From JALYXS01 sp051003795 (lineage in GTDB: Bacteria; Acidobacteriota; Terriglobia; Bryobacterales; Bryobacteraceae), in NCBI GenBank assembly GCA_051003795.1, contig JBPCKZ010000019.1, forward strand, positions 1-55,533: a DNA stretch of 55,533 bases, read 5' to 3'. Position numbers and translations under genes: made by a program. Under the pieces are notes generated by a model. It saw nothing but the letters and a program-made list of their open reading frames with translations, was not told the origin of the DNA and did not search any database. Positions 18,201 to 27,067 of this stretch are shown in pieces; position 1 is the stretch's first letter; the number at the start of each line of letters is the position of its first letter.

Positions 18201-18833
18201 ATGCCTCGCCGGATAGAGTCGCACCTCCTCGACGGCCCGGCGGGGCAGCTCGAGGCTCTTCTCGAAGAGCCGGAGGAAGGCAGTCCGCGGGAGGCATGCC
18301 TGGTCTGCCATCCGCACCCCTTGTATGGCGGCACCATGCACAACAAGGTTGTCCATCGCATGGCGCGCGGGCTGCGGAAATCCGGATCGGTCGTGCTGCG
18401 GTTCAATTTCCGCGGAGTTAGCCGCAGCGCGGGCATGCACGATGACGGCATCGGCGAAGTGGACGACGCGCGCGCCGCGCTCGCCTGGCTGCAACAACGC
18501 TATCCCGAAATTCCCTACGCGCTCGCCGGATTTTCATTCGGATCGCGCGTGATCCTGCGGCTGGGTTGCTCACTCGAGAATCCAAATCCCGCGCGGCTGA
18601 TCGCCGTGGGCTTTCCAACCCAGCGCGAAAGCACGGAATATTTGAGCCAGTGCCGCTTGCCGAAATTCTTCGTGCAGAGCGCCAACGACGAGCACGGCCC
18701 CAAAGCGGAGCTGGAATCCCTCTACGCCACCGTCGCCGAGCCGAAACGCCTGATCTTTATCGAAGCCGCCGATCACTTTTTCGCCGGCAATCTCGACGGA
18801 CTGGAAGAGGCCATCGCAAATTTAGTGCTATAG
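18201..18833 (+). CDS. Alpha/beta hydrolase
   Basis: A 210-residue cytoplasmic alpha/beta-fold hydrolase. It has the family opening CHPHPLYGGTMHNKVV (about 33-48), FNFRGVSRSAG, the nucleophile elbow GFSFGS (about 112-117), and a late DHFF motif (about 192) supplying the catalytic histidine. These small CHPHP-type hydrolases are usually annotated as esterase or dienelactone hydrolase-like; the substrate cannot be told. It starts right after the remnant repeat and is followed by the helicase after 79 bases. Confidence 0.85.
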   Translation: MPRRIESHLLDGPAGQLEALLEEPEEGSPREACLVCHPHPLYGGTMHNKVVHRMARGLRKSGSVVLRFNFRGVSRSAGMHDDGIGEVDDARAALAWLQQRYPEIPYALAGFSFGSRVILRLGCSLENPNPARLIAVGFPTQRESTEYLSQCRLPKFFVQSANDEHGPKAELESLYATVAEPKRLIFIEAADHFFAGNLDGLEEAIANLVL

Positions 18834-18912
18834 TAGGCACGTACTGGAATTTATCCGCAACACCTTCTCCTTCTTTAGTCGGCTCGCTGATTCCCCGGTC
18901 CTCAAAATTTAA

Positions 18913-20220
18913 ATGAAAACTTTTTCGGAATTTCCGTTGAGCCCTGTTCTACAGGGCAACTTAGCTCGTAACGGGTTCGTTGAACCCACCCCAGTCCAGG
19001 CCGAGGCGCTTCCCGCCGCGCTCGCGGGCAAAGACGTTGTCGCCACGGCCCAAACCGGCACGGGCAAGACTTTGGCTTTCGTGCTTCCTTTGCTCGAAAG
19101 GCTATCGAAACAACCCGTCAGCATTGGCGCCGGTGTGGGCGTCGGCGCCCTCGTGCTGACCCCCACCCGCGAACTCGCGATTCAGATTCACGAAGTATTC
19201 ACAAAACTGGCTTCGGGAACCGGCATACGCGCCGCGGTCGTCGTTGGCGGACTTAGCGAACAGACACAATTGAACGCGGTACGCAAGGGCGCGCATGTAA
19301 TCATCGCCACGCCCGGGCGCCTCTCCGATTTCTTGAAGCGGAAACTGGTCAAGCTGAGCGGCGTGCGCGTTCTGGTTCTCGATGAAGCGGATCGCATGCT
19401 CGACATGGGCTTCCTCCCGACGATCCAGGCAATTATGGGCCTGCTTCCAGCCGATCGCCAGACCTTATTTTTCTCGGCGACTATCGAAAGCTCCGTCGCG
19501 CACCTGGTTAACGCTCATGTGAAAAATCCCGTGCGCGTCGCGATCGGATCGAGCACGAAACCGGCGGAACATATCGACCTGCATCTCTATGAGGTCGAAC
19601 AGGATCGAAAATTAAGTTTGCTCCAATCCATGCTGCAAGAGCACGACGGATCGTTTCTCGTGTTTGCGCGCACCAAGCATGGGGCCGATCGCTTGGCGAA
19701 GAAGCTGGCGGCGGGCTCCGTGAAATCGGCCACGATCCACGGCGACCGAAGCCAGAATCAGCGCAATCAGGCGCTACGCGGATTTCAGGATGGGCAGTAT
19801 CGGGTTCTGGTCGCGACCGACGTTGCCGCTCGCGGCATTCACGTCGACGGCATCGCGCACGTAATCAATTACGATTTGCCGCAAGTGCCGGAGGACTTCA
19901 TTCATCGGGTCGGACGAACCGGCCGGATGGGCGTTCGCGGGACCGCTTCGACCTTTGCTACCCGGCAGGACAGTAGCGAGATTCGGAAGATCGAGCGGAC
20001 GCTGAATATTCGTCTCACTCGGCGCCCCGTTCCGGCGGAGCTGCCGCGGGAACAGAAGCAGAGCGCTCCGGTGATAGTGATGCCGGCCGCCGCGCGGCGC
20101 TGGGAGAAGCACGAGCCGGCGCATATGGCGCCAGCGGCAAAGGTGAGCGCGCTGAATCGCAAAACATCGTCCTATGGCCCGAAGTTCAAGGCCAAGCGGC
20201 GCCAAGTGGGCGGGCGTTAG
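18913..20220 (+). CDS. rhlE: DEAD-box ATP-dependent RNA helicase (RhlE type)
   Basis: A 435-residue RNA helicase acting in ribosome assembly or RNA turnover. It has the full motif set: Q motif (FVEPTPVQ, about 19-26), motif I AQTGTGKT (about 45-52), PTRELA, motif II DEAD (about 157-160) with DRMLDMGF, motif III SAT, and HRVGRTGRMG in the second RecA domain. The C-terminal 65 residues are basic and rich in Lys/Arg, likely RNA-binding. RhlE is the nearest subgroup by architecture, not proven. The stop overlaps that of the convergent lpxA. Confidence 0.92.
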   Translation: MKTFSEFPLSPVLQGNLARNGFVEPTPVQAEALPAALAGKDVVATAQTGTGKTLAFVLPLLERLSKQPVSIGAGVGVGALVLTPTRELAIQIHEVFTKLASGTGIRAAVVVGGLSEQTQLNAVRKGAHVIIATPGRLSDFLKRKLVKLSGVRVLVLDEADRMLDMGFLPTIQAIMGLLPADRQTLFFSATIESSVAHLVNAHVKNPVRVAIGSSTKPAEHIDLHLYEVEQDRKLSLLQSMLQEHDGSFLVFARTKHGADRLAKKLAAGSVKSATIHGDRSQNQRNQALRGFQDGQYRVLVATDVAARGIHVDGIAHVINYDLPQVPEDFIHRVGRTGRMGVRGTASTFATRQDSSEIRKIERTLNIRLTRRPVPAELPREQKQSAPVIVMPAAARRWEKHEPAHMAPAAKVSALNRKTSSYGPKFKAKRRQVGGR

Positions 20221-21020
20221 CGCGCAGGCGGTCGCCCCCGGCAAATCCCCCGTTCGCTCCGGCGTATGAAATCGACGAAATGCCGCGTGTGCTCGGTCGG
20301 CGCTTCCGTTTCGATGCGCCTCAGCGCTTCATCCAGTTTCAGCCCCGAGCGGTAAAGCAGCTTGTAGGCTGCCTTGAGGGGAACAATATCGGGATGCCGG
20401 AACCCCGCGCGCCGCAGGCCCACCGAGTTCAGTCCGTTCGCTTCGACGTCGAATCCCGAACAGAGCAGAAAGGGAGGCACATCCGCGTTAACCCGCGTGT
20501 TCCCGCCGATCATCGCAAGTTTCCCGATTTTCGAAAACTGGTGGATCACCGCGCCCCCGGAAATGAAGGCGCCGTCTCCGATCTCCGCGTACCCCGCCAC
20601 GAGCGCGCAACTGCAGATCACGGTGTCGTTGCCGATCGTGCAATTGTGCGCGATGTGTCCCGAAGTCATGATGTAGTTCCGGTCGCCGATCGCGGTTTCA
20701 GACTCAGGCCGCGTTCCTCGCGAGATGGTGAAGTGCTCGCGAACCTTGTTCCCGTTGCCCATTCGCAAATAGCTGCGCTCGCCTCCGAAATTCTTATCGA
20801 GCGGGTCCGTGCCGAGCACCGTACCCGCCGAGATTTCGTTTCCCGTGCCGATCGTGGTCCAACGCTTCACATACACGTATGGCTCGAAGATGCAGCGATC
20901 GCCGATCTCGACGTCCGCTTCGATAACGCAGAACTCCCCAATTCGAACTCCCGCCCCAATATGCGCATCCGGGTGAACCCGCGCGGTGGAAGCAATGTAA
21001 GTGGAGGGGTCGGCGGCCAC
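20217..21020 (-). CDS. lpxA: Acyl-ACP--UDP-N-acetylglucosamine O-acyltransferase
   Basis: First enzyme of lipid A synthesis. The 267-residue protein has a left-handed beta-helix of hexapeptide repeats (IHSTA-like start VHPDAHIGAGVRIGEFCVIEADVEIGD, interrupted here for display), the signature GTDPLDKNFGGE, the SGHIAHNCTIGN stretch holding the catalytic histidine, and a helical C-terminus (PLKAAYKLLYRSGL). It is the last gene of a minus-strand operon after two phosphoesterases, rather than in the usual lpxD-fabZ-lpxA-lpxB cluster. Its stop codon overlaps the helicase stop on the other strand. Confidence 0.94.
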   Translation of the reverse strand: MAADPSTYIASTARVHPDAHIGAGVRIGEFCVIEADVEIGDRCIFEPYVYVKRWTTIGTGNEISAGTVLGTDPLDKNFGGERSYLRMGNGNKVREHFTISRGTRPESETAIGDRNYIMTSGHIAHNCTIGNDTVICSCALVAGYAEIGDGAFISGGAVIHQFSKIGKLAMIGGNTRVNADVPPFLLCSGFDVEANGLNSVGLRRAGFRHPDIVPLKAAYKLLYRSGLKLDEALRRIETEAPTEHTRHFVDFIRRSERGICRGRPPAR

Positions 21021-21029
21021 GGATGGATG

Positions 21030-21773
21030 TTAGCGGCCCACGGCAAGCCGCTTGGCTAGCAGTTCCGGCAGGCCTGCGTTCCGAATCTTTCGTTGCGCGG
21101 TCTCAATGTCGTAGGAGACCCTGCGATAAAACAGAAATCCATCGCTCGGATCGAACAAAACGTAGCTCGCGCGGGAGTCGCCGTCGCGCGGCTGCCCGAT
21201 CGACCCGGGGTTGACCAGATACGCGCAGTCCGGATCCAGATCCAGCAGCATCTGGCTTTGCCGCGGCGGGTGAGGCTTGCCGATAGCCTGCACGTTTTGC
21301 CGGCACCACATAAACCCACCCTGCAAATGCGTGTGGCCGAAGAATACCAGCGGTGTTTCGAGATACGGGAACGCCTGGCTCGCGTCCGAAACACCGACCA
21401 GGTACTCGTCTTCATGCAGCGGAGACCCGTGGATCAGTTGAAACTTCTCGACGGCGAGCGGCCCTTTCGGTAAATTGCGAACCCAACGGCTGTTTTCCTG
21501 CGTCAACTCGCCTTGCGTCCAGATGGTCGCCAACCGCGCGACCGGATTGAACCACTCCAGGTTTTCCATGCCCGCGCACGCGCGGTCGTGATTGCCGCGC
21601 ACCACCAGGTGGACATTTTCGCGCGCCCAGTCGAGCACCGGATTCGGGTCGGCGCCGTAACCCACCAGGTCTCCGCAGCAGAGAATTCTGTCGTATTGCC
21701 CCTTGGCCGAATCGAGTGCCGCCTGAAGCGCTTCCCAATTGCTGTGAATATCGCTCAGCACTAAGTAGCGCAC
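21030..21773 (-). CDS. Calcineurin-like metallophosphoesterase
   Basis: A 247-residue soluble phosphoesterase with the dimetal motifs LSDIHSNWEAL (about 6-16), CCGDLVGYG, RGNHDRA (about 60-66) and FGHTHLQGGF. This YfcE/MJ0936-like group acts as phosphodiesterases; the substrate is unknown. It sits 5 bases downstream of the membrane phosphoesterase gene and 9 bases before lpxA, so all are probably one transcript. Confidence 0.88.
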   Translation of the reverse strand: MRYLVLSDIHSNWEALQAALDSAKGQYDRILCCGDLVGYGADPNPVLDWARENVHLVVRGNHDRACAGMENLEWFNPVARLATIWTQGELTQENSRWVRNLPKGPLAVEKFQLIHGSPLHEDEYLVGVSDASQAFPYLETPLVFFGHTHLQGGFMWCRQNVQAIGKPHPPRQSQMLLDLDPDCAYLVNPGSIGQPRDGDSRASYVLFDPSDGFLFYRRVSYDIETAQRKIRNAGLPELLAKRLAVGR

Positions 21774-21778
21774 GAGCC

Positions 21779-22984
21779 TTATGCCTTCGAGCTCCGCAGC
21801 CGCAATAGGGTGATTTCGGGCGTCGCGCCCAGACGCATGGGGATGCCGATCGTCCCGATCCCGCGAGTCACGTAGCAGGAAGATTTTCCGATCCGGTATT
21901 GTCCCGAAACAAACGGCGTGAATACCCGCGCGATGTTCACGGTTTGCGTTAAGATTTCGAACGTCACCTGACCGCCATGCGTGTGCCCCGCGACAGTGAG
22001 GTCGTATCCTTGCCGCGCCGCGACCGGGAACACGTCCGGATTGTGCGATAGCAAAATGTTCACGGAGCCCGGCACGATGAGCTTATCGGCGCCTTCTAGA
22101 TAGTGGGGCTTACGGTCGAACGGCTCATAGTCCACCCCGGCGAAATTCACCGAAGCGTTCCCGAACCGGAGCTGCTTCGCTTCATGGCGAAGGAAGGGCA
22201 TGCCAAGCCGGAGGCCCTGTTGCGCCGTGTAATCGAGAACGTGCGCATAGATTTCATGATTTCCCATGGAGCCGAACGAACCCGCATCGGTGCGCAAACG
22301 CGCAAGTTGCCGGAAGCAGGAGTCGATCGGATCGCCGGGAGATGAGATCAGATCGCCGGTGATTAATCCGACGTGCGCCCGCAGCTCGTTCGAGGCGTCG
22401 ATGACACGAGCCAATTCCCGCTCGCTCAGAAACGCGCTCAAATGTATGTCGCTAAGCTGGAGCAGGCGCAAGCCTTCCAGATCCGGATGCAAATTCTCGA
22501 TGGGGATATCCACTTCGCGAACATGGAAGTCGACGCGTTTGACGATCGCTCCGAACGCGGTCACGGCGAAAGGCGTGGCAATCGCGGCGCCGCCCGCCAG
22601 TTGGATCAAATTACGCCGGCCGGGGCTGAATTTGACGGCCAGGCGCGGCGCCATAAAGCAGTAGATCAGATAGAGAAGATAGGCGCCCAACGCGCTGAAG
22701 CACCAGAGAAAAGTGGCAGCTCGCAAATAGCCTAGATATTGCCATTGGATGCCCGTCCGGCGCAGTTGACGCCAGAATAAGCCCGTAAAGCGGGGCCGGG
22801 TACTCAATTCGGCTATCGCCATTAAAATTCCGGCTATCGCAATGAAAAGGGATGTAAGAAGGACCGCAATCCAGGAGAACCGGCGGCGAACGGCGCGGAG
22901 GATCACGGCGGCGATCCCGATTTGAGACAGCGCCATCGGCACAAGAATCATCAAATCAATTAGATGGTGTTTCGAAAGGTGCAT
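21779..22984 (-). CDS. Membrane-anchored calcineurin-like phosphoesterase
   Basis: A 401-residue protein with about four N-terminal membrane helices (about 10-30, 36-57, 85-108, 127-146), followed by a phosphoesterase domain with LSDIHLSAF, TGDLISSPGD, MGNHEIYAH and GHTHGGQVTF. A GRRNLIQLAGG segment before the fourth helix resembles a twin-arginine motif, but internally placed. Similar proteins are annotated YkuE/YaeI-like. Its operon position beside lpxA raises the possibility of UDP-2,3-diacylglucosamine hydrolase activity, as shown for LpxG in Chlamydia. That is a hypothesis. Confidence 0.85.
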   Translation of the reverse strand: MHLSKHHLIDLMILVPMALSQIGIAAVILRAVRRRFSWIAVLLTSLFIAIAGILMAIAELSTRPRFTGLFWRQLRRTGIQWQYLGYLRAATFLWCFSALGAYLLYLIYCFMAPRLAVKFSPGRRNLIQLAGGAAIATPFAVTAFGAIVKRVDFHVREVDIPIENLHPDLEGLRLLQLSDIHLSAFLSERELARVIDASNELRAHVGLITGDLISSPGDPIDSCFRQLARLRTDAGSFGSMGNHEIYAHVLDYTAQQGLRLGMPFLRHEAKQLRFGNASVNFAGVDYEPFDRKPHYLEGADKLIVPGSVNILLSHNPDVFPVAARQGYDLTVAGHTHGGQVTFEILTQTVNIARVFTPFVSGQYRIGKSSCYVTRGIGTIGIPMRLGATPEITLLRLRSSKA

Positions 22985-22999
22985 CCGGAGGGCTAGCTT

Positions 23000-23728
23000 T
23001 CAGTGTAATCGGTTCTCGCTCCAGGCATGTACTAGAACCGCCGTCGCCGCGATTGCCGCCGTTTCCGCCCGCAAAATCAGCGGCCCCAGCGAAACGGGCA
23101 TCCACCCGGCGGCGGCGGCCTCCTCCCGCTCCAAATCCGTCCAGCCGCCCTCCGGACCGGCAAGCAAGGCGCAGTTCGCTGCCGCGCCCCGGCTGGCCGT
23201 AATCAAGTGTGGCGCTCCGGGACGTTCTTCCAGCCTGAACTTGTTCGCGGCCGGGGCTTCCCCGAGCGCCTGCCGCAGCTTCCGCGCGCCTTCGATGCGC
23301 GGCATTTGCAGGCGGCGCGACTGCTGGCTGCTTTCGCGCGCGATCTTGCGCCAGCGCTCGACGCGTTTCACGGCGGCGGCCAGCAAGCCTGGCTCGCTCC
23401 GCGCCGCTTCCACCGGTACGATGCGTCCCGCGCCCAGTTCCGTCGCTTTCTCGATCAGCCATTCGAACCGGTCGAATTTGATCAGCGCGAGGAACAGAAC
23501 CAGGGAAGGCAGGGCCGGACCCGGATCCAACCGCGACAAGACCACGAACCGCACGCGATCTTTCCGGGCTTCCGCGATTTCGGCCAAGTATAGATTCCGA
23601 TTGTCGGACAATTCAAACCGTTGGCCCGGTTCCACGCGCAACACGCGCGTGAGATGGCCGGCTTCCTCGCCCGAAAGCTCCGCCTCGCCCGCGTTTACCC
23701 GATCGACAAAGAATCTGCGCATTGCCAT
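23000..23728 (-). CDS. rsmE: 16S rRNA (uracil1498-N3)-methyltransferase
   Basis: SPOUT-class methyltransferase that modifies U1498 of 16S rRNA. The 242-residue protein starts MAMRRFFVD (the second Met at 23722 is an alternative), has an N-terminal PUA-like domain (EEAGHLTRVLRVEPG), and the C-terminal knot motifs LLAGPEGGWTDLE (about 186-198) and LGPLILRAETAAIAA (about 213-227). It leads the minus-strand run with the two phosphoesterases and lpxA, and is divergent from ruvA with 45 bases between starts. Confidence 0.93.
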   Translation of the reverse strand: MAMRRFFVDRVNAGEAELSGEEAGHLTRVLRVEPGQRFELSDNRNLYLAEIAEARKDRVRFVVLSRLDPGPALPSLVLFLALIKFDRFEWLIEKATELGAGRIVPVEAARSEPGLLAAAVKRVERWRKIARESSQQSRRLQMPRIEGARKLRQALGEAPAANKFRLEERPGAPHLITASRGAAANCALLAGPEGGWTDLEREEAAAAGWMPVSLGPLILRAETAAIAATAVLVHAWSENRLH

Positions 23729-23773
23729 TTATGAAACCTTATACACGCCCGATACAATGGAACACACCCATTC

Positions 23774-24364
23774 ATGATCGCTCTGCTGCGCGGCCTGCTA
23801 TTAGAGAAGCATCCCAATCAGGCGCTTGTGGATGTGGGCGGGGTGGGTTACGACGTCACCATTCCCGTCTCCACATTCACCGGCTTGCCGGACTCCGGCC
23901 ACGAGGTGCGTCTTCGAATTCACACGCACGTTCGCGAAGACGCTTTGGCTCTGTATGGATTCTTGACGCAAGATGAAAAGAACCTGTTCGAGCGCCTGAT
24001 CGCGGTGAGCAATATCGGCCCCACGCTCGCGATCAAAGTTCTGTCCGGCGTGGCCGCCGCCGACCTTGCGGTCGCCATCCGCAAGAGCGAGGTCGAGCGG
24101 TTGGTGCGAATTCCCGGCGTTGGGAGAAAAACGGCGGAGCGCATGATCCTCGAATTGCGGGACAAACTTCCCGCTCCTTCGGAAGAAACGGACGCTCCGG
24201 CGCGACCGGCGCTTTCCGATGTGGATCAAGACGTCCTTTCGGCGTTGTTGAATTTGGGCTGCGCGCGTCCCGCCGCCGAAGCCGCGGTGCGGAAAGCCAA
24301 AGCAGCCGGAACCGCGCCGGAATTCGAACCGTTATTCCGCCGGGCCATGGAATTCGTCCGCTGA
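23774..24364 (+). CDS. ruvA: Holliday junction branch migration subunit RuvA
   Basis: Binds four-way junctions and loads the RuvB motor. The 196-residue product shows the N-terminal OB domain (MIALLRGLLLEKHPNQALVD), the ALYGFL stretch, two helix-hairpin-helix motifs (VSNIGPTLAIKVLSG and IPGVGRKTAERMILELRDK), and a small C-terminal domain that contacts RuvB (ALLNLGCARPAAEAAVRKA). No ruvB or ruvC is adjacent. Confidence 0.94.
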   Translation: MIALLRGLLLEKHPNQALVDVGGVGYDVTIPVSTFTGLPDSGHEVRLRIHTHVREDALALYGFLTQDEKNLFERLIAVSNIGPTLAIKVLSGVAAADLAVAIRKSEVERLVRIPGVGRKTAERMILELRDKLPAPSEETDAPARPALSDVDQDVLSALLNLGCARPAAEAAVRKAKAAGTAPEFEPLFRRAMEFVR

Positions 24365-24378
24365 AGCGAGTTCGTAAC

Positions 24379-25566
24379 TTAAGCGAAGGTTACGAAGATC
24401 GCCCGCCGCTGCCCTTGCTCCACCAGCGCGCCGCGATGAATCCCTAAATTATCGAAAAGCGCGACATTCCCCTTGTCCGAAGTCACCCGGTATTCGGCCT
24501 TAAGCAACCTTTCCGAATTTGCCGACCCGTCGAGCAAGTCGCTCCCAAACGCGCTTTTTTTGCGAAACGCTTTCGGCAGCGCCATGAAGAGTTGCCGGGT
24601 CTTGCGGTCGCATTCCGATAACCCCGCGCGGTCCACCGCCCGCCGCACGATTCCGCCGAGCGCCCCGTATGCCATGCGGCTGCTTCCGCGCACGAAACAG
24701 AAAGGCCCGTTGCGCTCACCCACCTCGCTAAGATAGATCACCGACTTGAGGCAGCCATAAGCGCGATCGATGTGCAGATAATTCGTGCGCGCATCCGCCA
24801 GGCCCACATCGGGAAACGAACTGTAAAGATAGGCGTCGCCCGGATCGTTTACCTGGAGCACCATTCTGGTGATCGCGACGGGACGGCCAAGGTATTCGGC
24901 AGCCGCATCGATCAGGCCGGGACGCGCATACATTTCCGTAACGAAGCGGATCAGATCGCCATGTTCCTGGCGCGTGAAACAAACTTGATTGCCTTTGAAC
25001 GTGCGCGAGGCGCCTTGACGGCGCGCGAGCAATTCCTCAAGCGGACCGGCCACGCGCCGTAGCAGCTCGGCGCGCTCGTCCCGCGGAAAACGCGCCACGA
25101 CGATCCCATTCCGATACAGTACCTCGGCGAGAGGAGTGCTCTTTGCGGCCACCCGGCGAAATGGGAACAGAACCCGCAAACAATGCTGTCCGAGCGTAAG
25201 GAGAAACCACGGCACGTACTTGGGTAATGCCACCATGCGGCGGATCAGCCCGCCCTCAAGCCCATCGCCGTCGCGAGGCATGGCCGGCAATCGATCGCCC
25301 AGCAACAACTGTTTCGCGATCGCGAAACAAAGCCAAGGAGCCAAGCGAGCCAACGCTTTCCCGCGCAGCCATGGAGAGGGCGGCGGAAACGCCCGTCCGT
25401 ACGCTGGATGCCGGTCGTAATCCGGATCCGCCACCGCGTCGAGCGACAATGCCCCGGTCAAAACATCCGGCGAAGAAACGTGCGGCGTGGAAACATCTTG
25501 TGACGAAACGGCAATTCTCACGATTGGCCTGCTTTCGGTTTTACCAGCCGCGGAATCGAGCTGCAA
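24379..25566 (-). CDS. Phytanoyl-CoA dioxygenase-like (Fe(II)/2-oxoglutarate) protein
   Basis: A 395-residue protein whose C-terminal half resembles Fe(II)/2OG dioxygenases of the PhyH superfamily: a HxD pair in NYLHIDRAYGC (about 266-276), a distal histidine in DNLGIHRGALV, and the arginine of GQRRAIFVTF that would bind 2-oxoglutarate. The N-terminal 150 residues are not recognised. The start is uncertain: TTG 25566, GTG 25521 and GTG 25434 are all possible. Substrate unknown. It is convergent with ruvA and divergent from the PilZ gene. Confidence 0.6.
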   Translation of the reverse strand: MQLDSAAGKTESRPIVRIAVSSQDVSTPHVSSPDVLTGALSLDAVADPDYDRHPAYGRAFPPPSPWLRGKALARLAPWLCFAIAKQLLLGDRLPAMPRDGDGLEGGLIRRMVALPKYVPWFLLTLGQHCLRVLFPFRRVAAKSTPLAEVLYRNGIVVARFPRDERAELLRRVAGPLEELLARRQGASRTFKGNQVCFTRQEHGDLIRFVTEMYARPGLIDAAAEYLGRPVAITRMVLQVNDPGDAYLYSSFPDVGLADARTNYLHIDRAYGCLKSVIYLSEVGERNGPFCFVRGSSRMAYGALGGIVRRAVDRAGLSECDRKTRQLFMALPKAFRKKSAFGSDLLDGSANSERLLKAEYRVTSDKGNVALFDNLGIHRGALVEQGQRRAIFVTFA

Positions 25567-25655
25567 TCACGCGAGTTCCAGTACCCGAATGAGATTCTCG
25601 GCTTCGAAGTTCAACCTATCCCGCATAGGATATCGCTTTGCCGGTACTCAAGCTC

Positions 25656-25684
25656 TTGGCAGTCTGGTCTTTCGGCCGTAAAAT
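25656..25684 (+). promoter_or_regulatory. Sigma70-like promoter for the PilZ gene
   Basis: TTGGCA (25656-25661), 17 bases, then TAAAAT (25679-25684). Each hexamer matches consensus at five of six positions. Transcription would begin near 25691, leaving about 11 bases before ATG 25702, where no ribosome-binding site is seen. Confidence 0.5.
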
Positions 25685-25701
25685 TCGGGTTGGTTATTTA
25701 A

Positions 25702-26055
25702 ATGGAAAAGAGAAAATCGCGGCGATTCGAAATGAAGCTTCCGGTCGAGATCACCCATTTCGAGGGGAAGCGGGTGAGCCGTCCAGTGCGAACCTGTAAT
25801 ATCGGTTCGGGTGGACTGTTGTTCTCGACAGGCCGCGAAATGGTTGCGGGCGGCCCGGTCGAATACCTGGCCACGCTGGTCGAATCGGGGGAGTCGGTAC
25901 GGATTCGATGCCGCGGGACCATATCGCGCGTGAAACGGTCCGCGCCGGAAGGAGTGCCTGAATTCGCGGTTGCCGTTACCATCGACCGGTACGAGTTCAT
26001 GAAGCCGCCCGCGCTACCGGATGCTCCGGGGAAACCCGCTGGCGCGGCCCGATAA
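25702..26055 (+). CDS. PilZ-domain c-di-GMP-binding protein
   Basis: A 117-residue single PilZ domain. The N-terminal basic motif RKSRRFE supplies the RxxxR-type arginines, and NIGSGGLLF matches the (D/N)xSxxG element; both contact cyclic di-GMP in this family. The rest is a six-strand barrel pattern with no further domain, so it is probably an adaptor. It lies alone between the divergent PhyH-like gene and a convergent TBDR, with a good promoter just upstream. Confidence 0.85.
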   Translation: MEKRKSRRFEMKLPVEITHFEGKRVSRPVRTCNIGSGGLLFSTGREMVAGGPVEYLATLVESGESVRIRCRGTISRVKRSAPEGVPEFAVAVTIDRYEFMKPPALPDAPGKPAGAAR

Positions 26056-26149
26056 CGTAAACGCGATTGCGGTTCTCGCGATCCTAAAATTCGGTTTCGC
26101 GAAAGGGCTTCAATGTACGAGCGCTGCGCCGCGGCGACCCCCACTACCG

Positions 26150-27067
26150 TCACCAGTGTAGGCGCAGCGCGAACTGAATCTGCCGCGCGTTGGTAATCAC
26201 CGTGGTCACGTTCCCCGCGCTGGGCGATCCGATGCTGCCGTTCGGCAATCCGAAATTCGCGCGGTTCAATACGTTGAAAAATTCCGCGCGAAACTGCAGC
26301 CCGAATTTCTCGGATACGCGGAAATCTTTATCCGCGCCCAGATCCCACGTGCCCAGCCCCGGGCCGATCAGAATATTCCGGCCCCCATTGCCGAACGCAT
26401 AGAGCGGAGGATTTACAAAGCAGCTTACGTTGTACCACTGCGCCAGCGTTTGTTTGGAACTCGACAGATTGCCGTCGCAGATCCGGTCGGGCCGCGTGAA
26501 AGTTCCCGTGTTGGCGGTCGGGTTTGAGAGCGATACCGAAAATGGCGCTCCCGATTGGGCCGTCACGATGCTGCTCAACTGCCATCCGCCCGCCACGCCA
26601 TCCAGTAATCTTCCAGCGCCGCCAAGAAACCGCCGCCCGCGCCCGAAAGGCGCCTGGTAAAGCGTGCTGAGCGTGAAGCGCTGGCGGTAATCGAAATTCG
26701 ACAAGCCATAGTCCGCCGAAAGGCCGCGCGGATTCTGAATATTGATGCGCGATTCCCCGGCCGACGAATTGCCGCCCGCGCCTTCATCCAAGCTCCTGCT
26801 GTACGTGTACGCCGCTAGGAACGATAAGCCCGCCCCGAGCCGCTTCTCCGCCGATAGTTGCAGGCCATTGTATTTCGAAGGGCCGCGCGGCTCCCACGCG
26901 GAGATTTGCGCGTACGCGGGATACGGCCGGCGCGGCGGCACGGCTCCCGGCCCAGGCGTGGCGACATTCTCATCGATATCAAATTCAGGTGCGTCCCGCG
27001 GGTGCCTACGTACGATGCGCGCGCCACAAGAGTCGGCGCAAGCTGGCGTTCCACGGTGAAATTCCAC
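26150..27067 (-). CDS. TonB-dependent receptor, 3' part (frameshifted)
   Basis: C-terminal barrel of the receptor begun at 29397. Authentic sequence starts at about 26970 (NVATPGPGAVPPRRPYP) and runs through LQLSAEKRLGAGLSFLAAYT, the GGWQLSSIVTAQSGAPF stretch and the final ITNARQIQFALRLHW with a terminal aromatic residue. The first ~30 residues of the open frame are out-of-frame noise. It is convergent with the PilZ gene; the 94 bases between hold no clear terminator. Confidence 0.83.
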   Translation of the reverse strand: MEFHRGTPACADSCGARIVRRHPRDAPEFDIDENVATPGPGAVPPRRPYPAYAQISAWEPRGPSKYNGLQLSAEKRLGAGLSFLAAYTYSRSLDEGAGGNSSAGESRINIQNPRGLSADYGLSNFDYRQRFTLSTLYQAPFGRGRRFLGGAGRLLDGVAGGWQLSSIVTAQSGAPFSVSLSNPTANTGTFTRPDRICDGNLSSSKQTLAQWYNVSCFVNPPLYAFGNGGRNILIGPGLGTWDLGADKDFRVSEKFGLQFRAEFFNVLNRANFGLPNGSIGSPSAGNVTTVITNARQIQFALRLHW

